Of a stretch of DNA of 64,000 nt, positions 33,394 through 44,525 are shown piece by piece. Origin of the DNA: Nageia nagi (taxonomy: Eukaryota; Pinophyta); NCBI GenBank assembly GCA_050084985.1, contig JBITNC010000001.1, positions 129,208,001 through 129,272,000 on the forward strand, written 5' to 3'. The translations under genes were made by a program, and so were the position numbers. The number at the start of each line of letters is the position of its first letter. Within the stretch, counting starts at the first letter, position 1. Below the pieces are notes generated by a model that did no database searches, was not told where the DNA came from, and saw nothing but the letters and a program-made list of their open reading frames with translations.

Positions 33394-34590
33394 GACAAGA
33401 TTCCTTATCACAATGCAGTCTCATGGACTACCATGATCACAAGATATGCGCAAAATGGGTATGGTGAAACGATCTGTGGATTGCATTGATCACTGGATAA
33501 GCACAAAATGGTTTTCCTGAAAAGGGCTCTAGAGATGTTTTAAGCAAATGCCATTTATCAAGAATAAAATCAGACTTTGCAACCTCTGCATGCGCTGATG
33601 TGGAAGCGCTAGAAGAAGATACGAACATACAACAACAAGTAATTGAAATAATTTTACATCTGATGTGCTTATTAATGCTTTGATGGACTTGTATGCTAAA
33701 AGTGGCAAGGCAGAGAAGGAGTTGGAATTATTTTACAATGTCAATGTAGATATAGCTTCATGGACTGCAACAATTACTAGATGTACACACTCTACAATCT
33801 TTGCTAGCATTCAGTAGCACGTGCTGGCTATGGGAGTTTTAGAAGTAGTCCTTGACATCCATCAAGGAAAATAGCTAAAAATAGTTTTCATCAAATGTTG
33901 GGGCTATGAAGACCCTGATACACATGTATGTAAATCATGGAAGCGCAAGAAATAGGATGCAACAGGATGAGATTACCCATGAGTTGTTCGGACAAGTGCG
34001 TGATCAAAACACAGTATCATGGACCATGATTATTATAGTATATGCAGAATGTTGGGTTTTCTAAAAATGCCTCCTAGACTTTTTAATCAAATGGGATTGT
34101 CAGAAGTAATGCCAGATATGACAACTTTTCGAACACTCACTCTCCTAGCGTGTGTTACATAGGGAGATCTAACAGAGTATATGGACATCCGTTAAGGAGT
34201 ATTTTATGGCTGTGCATACCCTAATAAATTATATATAAAATGTGAAAGTCTTAAAAGTATGAGAATTTCTTGATAGATGCTAATGCAAACATAGTTCATA
34301 GACTACAAGGTATGCAAGGTATGCAATTCATGGCTATACTAGCGTTGTGCTTAAACTCTTTGATCTGGTGAAGCACTTGGGAAACATTTGTATGTGTTCT
34401 ACTTACATGCAATCATAGGCCAAGTTGTAAGTATTTTAATAGCACTATGACTCTTATTGCTTTATTCCTTATTTAATCATTATACATGCATTATTGACTC
34501 TTTTGGCTATGCAGAATATCTTGAGGATGCTTTCGATGTCATTGTCAAGATGCCCCTATCCCTGCATTTTTATGCGATCTGTACGCACCA
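33394..34590 (+). pseudogene. PPR-protein gene fragment in the leader of element A
   Basis: Pentatricopeptide-repeat signatures follow one another on the plus strand, opposite to A: DKIPYHNAVSWTTMITRYAQ (33394-33453), then an AQNGFPEK piece, NALMDLYAKSGKAEKELELF with IASWTATITRC (33659-33783), DQNTVSWTMIIIVYAE (about 34012), PRLFNQMGLSEVMPDMTTF with LLACV (34073-34160), and HYTCIIDSFGYAEYLEDAF with KMPL (about 34475-34560), the start of an E domain. Order and spacing fit a plant PLS/E-class PPR protein of organelle RNA metabolism. Stops and frameshifts are frequent. It lies between the primer-binding site and pre-gag of A, so it was probably captured by an ancestor of A. No N-terminal targeting part or DYW end is visible. 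Confidence 0.72.
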
Positions 34591-35040
34591 AGCAAACATA
34601 TCTATTTTTATGCGATCTGTATGCACCAAGAAAATATATATATATATAATTTTTTAATAAAAATAATTTAACATTTTTTTTTATATATTCTATTATATGA
34701 TATGTATGCATCACTAAAATATGTTTATATTATACCTTATATACTAAAAGTTGTAAATTATTTGATCTACTTTAATCAATTTAATTATCTATATTCTAAC
34801 AAAAGTTTGTATTTTAACATGTAGGATCTAAACAAAGTGATGGAAAGAAATGACCTACCTCATCCTGATCGCTCCTTTTCTATGTGTTTGAATCAGATCA
34901 TCAAGAAGATCTTTCACCAATAAGATTGAACCTAAAATTCATACAAACAAATAATCAAACATAAGATAATATGTAAGATATGATCAAAAATTATCAAATT
35001 GGAAAGATACAACCATCACCACATCTTGCAATTGTTGGGA
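34591..35040. other. element A leader next to the primer-binding site, no gene
   Basis: AT-rich sequence without a coding run. The structured leader modules of B and C are not present here. Confidence 0.5.
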
Positions 35041-35061
35041 GGAGCCCTCCTTCTAGCACCA
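35041..35061 (-). other. element A primer-binding site
   Basis: On the minus strand TGGTGCTAGAAGGAGGGCTC starts three bases after the 5' LTR end. It matches the site of element B at 13965-13984, apart from the last bases. Confidence 0.78.
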
Positions 35062-35064
35062 AAA

Positions 35065-36136
35065 TGTACATAATAAAATGATGCTGGAAAGGAATTGAAT
35101 ACCAAATTGTATTAATTCAATCTCTTATTGTGAACCTCAATAGAATCTCATTAGGATCCTTTACAATGTATGAGTTTCTGAACTCAAGATGCCTTTATGG
35201 GGCTTTTACAAATGTAATTTCATCTGGTTTTGTAAGAAATATGTTCTCCATAGATGTATGAGTATCAATTCTAATGCATTTGGCTTGGCTTCTATAATTT
35301 GTCATCCTACAATCTAAAAATCACAAACAAAAACACACTTCACATACATTAATATGTTAGTATCTAAAAAATATATTATGTGATAAAAGAGCATAATAAA
35401 AAAAAAGGTAAAAACATGATATAAGAAAGTACTTCATAATGCTTGAAATCTCCTCTAACTCAAAAAAAAAAATCCCGGCATAATAAACCCATGAATCATG
35501 TTAAGTTAATGACTCATCTTGCCACCTTTGAGCTAATTTTAACATTTTCTATATAAAGAAGAAACTAACTCTCAAGTTGGCTATATTTGACCAAAAGAAT
35601 AGGACAAGATAATTCCTATTTTTAAGCATTTTCATTTGTACATGTATTTATTTTGGAGATTAATTGCACATGATTTATTTTAACAACCATAGTATTTAAA
35701 TATTTATTTTCCACATGTTCTTGGTAAGCTTTTGACCCAAGTAATGAGTAGAACACCTATGTGTCATAATGACTAGGATACCACCTAAGGCATGATAAGG
35801 ATGCCACCTAGGACATGATGACTAGGATGCTACCTAAGGCATGATGACTAGGATGCCACCTAAGGCATGATGATTAGGATGCCACCTAAGGCATGGTGAT
35901 TAGGATGCCCATGTGGTATGTTGACTGTGCATGCCACATCATAAATGTGGGTCCCACTAAGTGAATTTTAATAATTTATTAAATATTTAGAAGGCCATAA
36001 CTCATAAAATGTAACTTTGTTTTCTTCATCATTTGAAGCATTGGAAAGAGGTAAAAGAGGTATTTAATATGACATAATTATCTTTAGGATTATCAATGTT
36101 AGTTCTTGACCATAGGGTCATTTTTTAGTGTCTACA
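35065..36136 (-). repeat. element A 5' LTR (1072 bp)
   Basis: The partner of 3895-5140: about 20 substitutions by eye, lacking a 96-bp block and three tandem units. On the minus strand it runs TGTAGACACTAAAAAATGAC to ...TTATTATGTACA. The primer-binding site on its left shows that this is the 5' LTR. Confidence 0.9.
35766..35915 (-). repeat. 26-bp tandem array in the element A 5' LTR, about 5 units
   Basis: The same unit as at 4692-4920 (ATGATGACTAGGATGCCACC plus TAAGGC) with three fewer copies. Confidence 0.85.
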
Positions 36137-36141
36137 CCACT
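36137..36141. repeat. target site duplication of element A, right copy (CCACT)
   Basis: A perfect match to 3890-3894, directly after the LTR end TCTACA. Confidence 0.9.
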
Positions 36142-36471
36142 ATAGCCTTGGTGACCAAGTTACTAGAAATAATTCATTAAGGTGATCACTAACATTTCCA
36201 TCCATTAATCATCAAATGATATCAATGTGTTAATCCCATCAATCTTCAAAATAGTTAGTCATCATCATATCTAGTGATTTATTACTAACACTATGATCAA
36301 ATTAAGACCTTTATTTTGGTCCCTAAAAGCTTATATACATAAATATGAGAAAACATTATCCCCAAAAATCACATTATTTATTCCTTTCATATATGTCATC
36401 CTTTAGACTCAAAATCTCCATGGATCTAACAATAAAAACTCTTCAATCAATCACATCCTAATAGGATCAAC
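36142..36471. other. host sequence right of element A, no gene
   Basis: Between element A and the primer-binding-like site at 36474. If the LTR at 36487-37339 is a 5' LTR on the minus strand, this is its internal leader. No coding run recognised. Confidence 0.35.
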
Positions 36472-36473
36472 TA

Positions 36474-36484
36474 CTTTGATACCA
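36474..36484 (-). other. candidate initiator-Met tRNA primer-binding site
   Basis: On the minus strand TGGTATCAAAG stands two bases from a TG...CA-bounded repeat. The same start is used by element E (49356). It supports a minus-strand LTR on its right. Confidence 0.45.
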
Positions 36485-36486
36485 AG

Positions 36487-37339
36487 TGATTTGTAAAGTG
36501 TTATAGAAATTGCAACTTGAATTAAGTAGGGTAGTTATTTCATGAATGTCTAAGTTTTGATAAGTTTGAAATATTTTAGAGGCATATGGAATGGTAGCAA
36601 CTTGATGAAAAAGAACTTTATCAGAGACTGGAGATGTTGTTTTCTTAAACTTTTTCCCTAGAGTCTGATAGTATTTTTCACTAGTGTATTTTCCTTAAGG
36701 AAAAAAAAATTTGAGATAAACAGATGTTCTCAAAACCAATAGATTTTTGATTTTTCAATGTTACCAAAACTTGAGAAACTTCATCTTCCATGCAATTTCC
36801 TAGAATGCAACTAGACTACTACTAATATATCTCCTTGAAGAAGACAAGACTCTAATGATCAATAAAGATACATTTTACTTTCCTAAAGTTTGACAATATC
36901 AAATAATTCTATACTTTCTTGGAATAGGGTAATAGTCATCCCAATCCACTATAGTTAATGATAATAATTCCTTTTGGTTAAATAATCGATAGTCTCATTT
37001 TTACATCCTAAAGTTCGATAAGATTGTATACACATTGTAAACATTAAAAAAAACTTCTAAAACTTCTCTAATATTATGCAAAAAAGATTTTCCATTTATG
37101 TATAGGTGCTAAATATAAAATATAATTATCATTAGCATAAATTTAGAAGGTTATGACTATGCATTCAAGTTGTAACTTAGATATTTTGTAGAGTTCATAA
37201 TTCTATTATTTTGGTTAGATTTATATAAGTTGTAGTTTCTAGATTCTCTTTAGATTCATGTTATAGTTGGTAGATATTTTTAAATATGAAGCCATATATA
37301 CAACTCAAATTGATGTAATATAGGAGGTTGGATCCTTCA
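36487..37339 (-). repeat. old LTR-like repeat, copy 1 (minus strand)
   Basis: On the minus strand it begins TGAAGGATCCAACCTCC, preceded by a purine-rich GGGGCAAATGC, and ends ...ACAAATCA next to a TGGTATCAAAG site. That fits a 5' LTR of about 853 bp. About 660 bp is repeated, diverged, at 41565-42239. Assigning it as an LTR is inference. Confidence 0.5.
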
Positions 37340-40300
37340 GCATTTGCCCCTTAGTAATGAAATATCTATTTTTCTAGACCAAACTAAGTATGGCATCCTT
37401 CACCATTTTTTTCATTGTGTAGTCTTTGTATGGTTTAAATGTTGCTTTATTTGTATGTTTCCTAATCTGCATGGTATGATGAATAAGATAGTCATGAATG
37501 TAGCCTCTTCTCTCTTATGGATAGTAACATGAAGGGTTGGTAATAAGCTAGGGGTTCTTCCTCAAGGTTTAGGTAGAATCGTTAGAAGCCTAGGTTTGTC
37601 CTAAGAAAAACCATTTGCCTTTCTTTACTACATTCTTAATCTTTTATGTCTTTTAGTTACTCTATCCTTTTCCTTATTTTTATTTTTATTATGGATAAGG
37701 CATTGTCCTGATAAAACCAAAAACCAAAATTTAGAATTAGATTACCTCCTTTTTCCATGAACTATATTTTAATAGGTCTACATCTCTTTCAGTGGGAAGT
37801 AAACCTCATAATTTTTAATTCTAAGAGCTTCAACAAATGGGTAATTCCATCTTATTTATGAAATATAAATCCCATCTGGATTAGATATTTTTACAAGATC
37901 AATGTGCAATCTCATTGGTTAGAGACCTAAGTAGGACTATATCTTACATAAAATTGTATCATTCAAAGCTCAAGATATTACTTACCACTTTGCTATGGGA
38001 TGTGTCTAAAGATCATTATGAGATATTGATATTTGAGATCTTGGATTTTTTAACCAAGAGCCACTTACAAGTGAAGAGATTCTTTGATGAACATTTATCT
38101 CTAATGTTCCCAAAATTTCAATTATTCAATGTATCATAGTTTTGTTTATGAATTAGAGTCACTCAATTATTTAAATAGCTCACCAAGCACCATCCTGGGT
38201 CTAAACACCAAAGGTTGGATCAACTTAAAATTGATTCATCCAAGTACAATTAGTTCTTGAGCATGAACAAATCTAGCACTTCCCTTTTTCTTAAGACACC
38301 AATAAGCTAGATTGTATTTTTTAGATCAATAATATGTTTCTAGCATGCATGGTGGGACCGTTTCACATAGTCTTCATATCAGATTGGCCTTCAGCTTGAC
38401 TAGTGAGATGTGTTTCCATGTTCATCAATGCTAAATATGGTGACATCAATGCACTTGCTATCTCATTTATTTTATTTATTTCAAGTAATTAGAATAGTAA
38501 ATTGATCAATTTGAGATTCAAGTTCTAAATAAATAAGAATAATTTTATTGAACTATTTGAAGTTCAACAAAATGCTTAGTAAAGATGGTTTGGATTTAGG
38601 AAGATAAGTAACATTTTCAAAGGAAGATAGCTATGGACTTGTACATTTTGGGGGTTAGTCAAAATTAGAAGATTATCTTGATAATGATTTTGGACCTAAA
38701 CAATATTAGGGGATAGTTTGATTTCCTCTTTTAAAGATTAGTTATTAACTTTCTTGAACCAAATACCATAATTGCATATCAATAAAGATAGCATTAGAAG
38801 GGTCCTGTGTTCATACTAGACTTTGTGATCTTTACAGCTATGGAATGCATCTTGAAATTTTTATATCATAATAAAATCTGATGTATTTTGAGTTGATATT
38901 ATATTCATAAACATGTTTGAATCTAATTGATATAGTCCCATGAAATGGATGTCCTTGAAAAGATACATCCACCCAACCCTTGCCTAATTCTTATTGGTTG
39001 TACATTCTTCTTTCTAAGGTGATATTTTATTCTTTCCCATTGCATTGAAAAGTTAATTATAGATTTATAATTAGAAACAATAATGACTATTAAATATCAA
39101 AAGGGTTGATATGGATAATTAGATATATTTTAAAAATATAGGCAAATAAGTTTTTGGTAACACTAGGGGGCATGCCTCAAATATTCATATCTTTTGAATA
39201 CCCTCTAATATCTTACCATTACCTATCAATTCCTATGATGCCAAGAAGTTGATTACCATTTATTCATACCAAAATATCTAATAGCTAGATCTAATGTACT
39301 TACCTGATTACTATCATATCTACTTTACAAATACTTAACTGTAATATTCCCTATCAAAAGAGTTATCCTAGAATTTTGGTCATTAGAAAATAATATTTTC
39401 AATGATAAAAAAAAAATTAGTGGATTGTTAATAGAAAATCTCAATTACAAGCTGATTAAAAGAGTTTTTTTTGTAGAAGTCATTAATTAGTTTCATATTC
39501 TAGATTCCCATCAACTATTTATATCTAGAAAAAGAGATTGCTATATAAGTGTGATGGAAAAGGACAATCAATAACAATCTAAATTAGTAAAAAAAAATTA
39601 GAAGTGAATAATGTTCACCCAAATTTTTCCTCCATAAAATAATGAGATAGAATGTGAAAATTTCCCTATAAATAGCCAACACATGAAAGGTATGAGAACA
39701 TCAAGGATGAAGATAGAAATACATTTATAGAATAAGATATGGTGTGAAGCTTGTAAGGTATATTTTTTGTAGTTTTGTAAATATGTGTTATTTATTATTT
39801 CACCCAATTCACTATGATCCCTCACCATAATTCACCCATAACATTCATCATGTCCATCCTTCTACATTCAATATACAACCCAACTACTCCATGTCTTGTC
39901 TACTCTTTGTTCTCATGACCTATTACCTCTCTTCCTTGCTATCCTATGTCTTATTTCCCCATACCTCATTCTACATTATTATCCTCCCTCCCTTAATTTT
40001 TCCTCTCAAATTTAAATTCCCATTACTAATCTATTTTACAAGCATCGCATGACATCTTAATAAGGTTATTTGGTGAAAAGTTCATAAGTGGAGATTGATT
40101 TGGTAGCATCAAAAAAACATGGTAAGGAAATGATTTATTTCATTATTTTAATCAAGTTATATCAAAAGTGATTTTTGTTATTTGAATTTTCTAACTAATT
40201 GATACTTGGAGATTATTTTGCATGGTTAATGAATATCTATGATTTCTTTACTGTCCTTGTAAATACCCTAAAAATGCATCTTGCTTCATTGATAGGGTTA

Positions 40301-40974
40301 CATTGACATTTTGGAATATATCATATGTTACATTATCATTTTGGATGAACTTATGTTTTGTAGGTCCTTTGAATAGACTAATTGAATCAATCTTGGTCTT
40401 TCATTTTTGCTAACACCTTTGATTCTAGTCACCTAGATGACTTGTTAGTCACCTAGATGATTTTATAGATATCACAATCACCTAGATGTTTATGAATGAG
40501 CATTATAAAAGTCAAATGGCACACATTTAAAGATTCTTGTTCAATTTTCCACACTCTAACATATACAAACTCTATGACCTATATATTTTCTAGCACTTGT
40601 GATTGAGCTTTGTGAGATCATTGTGAAGGACCTATCAAATCAAGAGCATTCCTCTTCAATCCTATAGTATACTTCTCCATCACAAATGGACTAAGGTACT
40701 CTTTGACTATTTGAGGTTTAACTTAAGATATTAGTGGTGTCTTTCATTGTTATTTATAGATTTGAATATCAATCCATTATTTATTAAAGCTTGTATCTTT
40801 TTTTTAAATTTACACTTGTATTTGTATGACATATAGGCATTTGTTGGGCTAATTACATCCTAGGTTTACATTAGGATTTGACCTTTAGGTTCCAAACCCT
40901 AGGTTTTTTAGATATTTATTGATTTACTTATATTCTTAGCTTAGATATACTATTCTTAGCTTTGAATTTGTAAT
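37340..40974. other. decayed AT-rich sequence, no gene recognised
   Basis: Only short open frames (37344-37532 plus, 37915-38139 plus, 39598-39828 minus), none with recognisable motifs. At 40390-40490 a CACCTAGATGA motif occurs three times, and ATTATAAAAG at 40502 could be a TATA box of the LTR-like sequence that ends at 41473. Confidence 0.4.
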
Positions 40975-41473
40975 CTACATTGCCATACATTATCATTTAA
41001 TTAGATCTTTGTACATACCTTTGTATTTTGATGAATCTTGAATATCATTTGTCAATTTAGCATATATATATTATCTACACTTTTCAATTGTCTTTGTCTA
41101 AGCATTTAGCATTGATCGTTATGAATCAAGAACATATTTGCATTATAGGCATTGATATCTTTGAGAACATCCATTTGACTATGGACTAAGGGGATCTACA
41201 ACCTTGTAGAGTTGGGGTTCTACCTCATTTTAGAAAATCATAAGGTACAAAGGACTTGTGATTTGAGTTCCCCTTTGGTCTTTGTTATTTCCTTTTTATA
41301 TATGAGCACATATTGGCATCATTGAAGACTAAAGACCATTTCTAAACCTTGTTTTTATCATTTTTTGTCACATCAAAACATAGAAAAGTTAGAATTGAAC
41401 AAATTGAATCTTTGGAGTGCTCATGAATGGCTTGAGTTTTTTAGGTGTTAGGGTTTGAGGTGTTCACATTCAC
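40975..41473 (+). repeat. partial copy of the element D LTR (3' part)
   Basis: From a CATACATTATCATTTAATTA segment to GTTTGAGGTGTTCACA it matches 42445-42940 closely, including GGCATTGATATCTTT and TGAAGACTAA stretches. The 5' part of the D LTR is not matched, and no primer-binding site follows, so it is a truncated or solo relative. Confidence 0.6.
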
Positions 41474-41564
41474 TTCCCACCCATGAATAATGCATGTTGC
41501 CTACTAAATTTCTATTATCTAGTTTGTTGACTATTCTAATTCTTCAAAATAACAAGCAAAGAGG

Positions 41565-42239
41565 GAAAAATTTTATAGAAATTTCAACTTGCATTAACCA
41601 AGGTAATTATTTCTTACATTCTTGAGTTTTGACAAGTTTTATATTTTAGAGGCATCCAAAATGGTAGCAAATTGATGAATGAGAACTTTCTTAGAGTTCA
41701 AAGGTGTTGTTTTGTTAAATATTTTTCCTAAATACTAATGATACTCTTCATTAGTGCATTTTCCTAAAGAGTACAAAACTTTGAGACAAAAAAATTTCCT
41801 AAAACCCAACAAACTCGTAATTTTTATAATATTCCCAAAACTTGGCAAACTTTGTCTTCCATGCAACTTCCTAGAATGGACCTAGACTGCTACCAAGATA
41901 TCTCCTTGAAGAAGACTATAATCTGATGAGCAATCAATAATCCTTATACTTTCCCATAGTTTGATAATATCAAATATTCCTATGCTTTCTTATAATCTAG
42001 TAACATTTATCCATATCCACTAGAGTTAACGATACTTCTTCTTATTGGTCAAATAATCAGTAATCTCAATTTTACTACCTAAAGTCAAGCAAGATTGTAT
42101 AAGCATTGTAAACATTAAAAACTTGCACTTCTCTACTCTTGTGCAAACAATATTTTTCAAATACGTATAGGTGCTAAAGGTAAAATACAATTGTCATTAG
42201 CATATATTTAGGAAGTTATGACTATGTATTCAAGTTATA
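41565..42239 (-). repeat. old LTR-like repeat, copy 2, cut by element D
   Basis: Diverged repeat of 36497-37185, sharing ATATCTCCTTGAAGAAGAC and GTATAGGTGCTAAA. Its match stops exactly where the D LTR begins (TGTTGACACC at 42240); copy 1 continues with different sequence. Element D therefore inserted into it. Confidence 0.6.
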
Positions 42240-42940
42240 TGTTGACACCTAAAAGTGGTCCCCTTAATACAATCTCACTCAGGTGCAACTTTATACACAC
42301 ATTTTATCATATTTTAACAATATTTTACCTTATTACAACATATTTCTCAAGTTGTGTTCTTATGTTTTATGTTAGGTACATCAGTATGGCTTCAACCTAT
42401 ATTTGAGGAGTTAAATGGTGAATCATGCCTTATATAAATCTAAGTATCTACATAGCCATACATTGTCATTTAATTAGATCTTTGTACATACCTTTGTATT
42501 TTGTTGAATCATGAATATCATTTATCAATTTATCATAGATCTATCATCTACACTTGTTAATTGTCTTTGTCCAAGCATTTAGCATTAATCTTTATGGGTC
42601 AAGAATGCATTTGCATTATAGGCATTGATATCTTTTAGAACATTCATTTGACTATGGAATAAGGGGATATAAAACCTTGTAGAGTTGGGGTTGTACCTTA
42701 TTTCGGATAATCACAAGGTCCAAAGGACTTATGATTTGAGGTCCCCTTTGATCTTTATTATTTCCTTTTCATATTTGAGCACATATTGGCATCATTGAAG
42801 ACTAAGTACCATTTCTAAACCTTGCTTTTATCATTTTTTTCACATGACAATATAGGAAAGTTAGAATTGAACAAATTGAATATTTGGAGTGATTATGAAT
42901 GGCTTGAGTGTTTCAAGTGTTAGGGTTTGAGGTTTTCACA
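42240..42940 (+). repeat. element D 5' LTR (about 701 bp)
   Basis: Starts TGTTGACACCTAAAAGTGGT and ends GAGGTTTTCACA, followed after two bases by a TGG. Related copies lie at 40975-41473 (3' part) and 3380-3637 (5' part, minus). The partner LTR would lie beyond the window, past element C. Confidence 0.6.
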
Positions 42941-42942
42941 AA

Positions 42943-42958
42943 TGGTGATCATAGTGGG
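42943..42958 (+). other. candidate primer-binding site of element D
   Basis: TGGTGATCATAGTGGG two bases after the CA end of the LTR. Position and TGG fit; the tRNA is not identified. Confidence 0.4.
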
Positions 42959-44525
42959 ATCCTGATGGTCCTAAACCTCAAGACAAAATAGGATTCACTA
43001 AGCCTTTTTACCTTATTTTGGTGGTTTCAAATTTTGGATACTTCTTGCAATTTAGAGTTTATTTGGAACTAATTTTTGGTTGTAACTTGTAGAGTACCTT
43101 ATTGGGAGTACATAGAGGAAGATAAAAAAATATTGAAGGCTCCTTACAAACATAGAACAAATTGTCCTCCTAGCTGATCCTGATTGTAAATCATCCCTCA
43201 TTAGGGCAACCCTAAGCTCATCCAAATGATTTGTATAATCACCACATACAAGAGAAATTTTGACTATAGAATTAGTTCTATTACTATTTTAGCATTTTCT
43301 ATTCCTAGATCTTGTATGTACTAGGGATAGTGGTCCACTGTCAAGTTTTAATTGTACTATTTTGGGTATCCTTATCAAAATATGCATCAATGACCCTTTT
43401 CATAGGGTTTTTTTGAATTTATTTTAAGTTTTAATTTTGACTTTAAGTGCTTATGTGGTCATCTAGACAATTGTTGATTGCCCAAATGACTAGCATTGGT
43501 TGTCCCTATAGTGGAAGATCCTAAGGTAGAGTGTTGGAAATTTTATCAATCACCAAGCTTGGATTAGGAGGGAACATTATAAGATTGGGTGAGTCTTTGG
43601 ACTACTTTTTGCACCTATTCCATACATTTTGGTTGCTTTTTTCATATAGGATTGCCCCTTTCCTCTAGTGAAATTGCATTGCATCTTAGGGGAAGTGGTG
43701 CATCACACATTGAAAATTTCATTTGATGTTTAAAATTAACATATTGAATTAGGGTTTCCTTTTAATTTGGGGTTGATTTACTAATTATTTTTTGCATCAA
43801 AAGATATTGCTATCTCTTGTGTTAACTTTTATTTCAAGTAAAAGGCATATTTTATTATTTTAGCATCCTTAGGTTGGGAGTGATTTAGATTTTGTTTTGA
43901 AAGGAAAGCATTTTGAAGGTGTATGTGCATTGCATTATCATATAGCATTGCATTTTATATTTGCTTTTTTGTATTAAAATTCCATCACATACCTAAGGAG
44001 TGACTAGGGTCTATAGAAGTAATCCCCATAGCCTAACCCATACTTGGATTTCATTACTGAGATTGGAAGTGTCCCTCTATTAGCGAGCAATTGTAGAGGT
44101 ACCTAAGACACCATGTAAAATGATCTACACCCCTAGAGATTGAGCTTTACCTATAAATGTTTGACTAGATACATCTTTAGCAAAATTAATAAGATTCAAA
44201 ATTAATACTTGCATTTAAAAATTGACTCATTAAAAAGATAATTTCTAAATTGAACAAGAATTGAATAAATAAAATAAACACCATTTCCATCTATCACTAT
44301 TGCTTCTTATCATAGATATTATCTTTGAAGTGATCATTTATACTTTTTGGTGTTAATTGCATACATATTAAACAAGTTTCTTAACAAAATTCTTGGCTTC
44401 TTGCTTAGTGATTCATTACTTTATGCATTATTTCATTGTATGCCTTTGAATTTATTTAGATATCTTATTTGATAAATCCTATCTTGTTCTTATCATTCCA
44501 TTGAGTCTACCCATTTTCAGTTACC
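42959..44525 (+). other. element D leader, no gene
   Basis: About 1.6 kb without a coding run between LTR and gag. The three-copy hairpin module of B and C is not seen here. Confidence 0.45.

Larger units (their letters stand above)
3895..36136 (-). mobile_element. element A: pol-less gypsy-type LTR retrotransposon (minus strand), split by element B
   Basis: The boundaries are set by two LTR copies (3895-5140 and 35065-36136), each with TG...CA ends, and by a perfect CCACT duplication. On the minus strand the order is 5' LTR, primer-binding site, leader with a PPR-gene remnant, pre-gag ORF, gag, protease, long non-coding 3' region, polypurine tract, 3' LTR. Element B (18,375 bp plus its duplication) interrupts gag; without it A is about 13.9 kb. 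No RT, RNase H or integrase is present, although the 3' region matches the corresponding part of B. A is therefore best read as a non-autonomous relative mobilised by B-like elements. The LTRs differ at about 20 positions by eye plus two length differences. Confidence 0.88.

Noticed and set aside
34457-34657. Treating this 66-codon frame as a separate small gene
   Set aside because: It is the E-domain-like end of the PPR pseudogene; upstream segments continue it.
37344-38139. Copia RT-like reading of EISIFLDQTKYGILHHFF and the frame at 37915-38139
   Set aside because: A single short resemblance with no neighbouring RT motifs in either direction.
40975-42940. 40975-41473 and 42240-42940 as the two LTRs of one small element
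   Set aside because: The first lacks the 5' part of the second, the region between them is another repeat (41565-42239), and gag lies to the right of the second copy, which acts as a 5' LTR.
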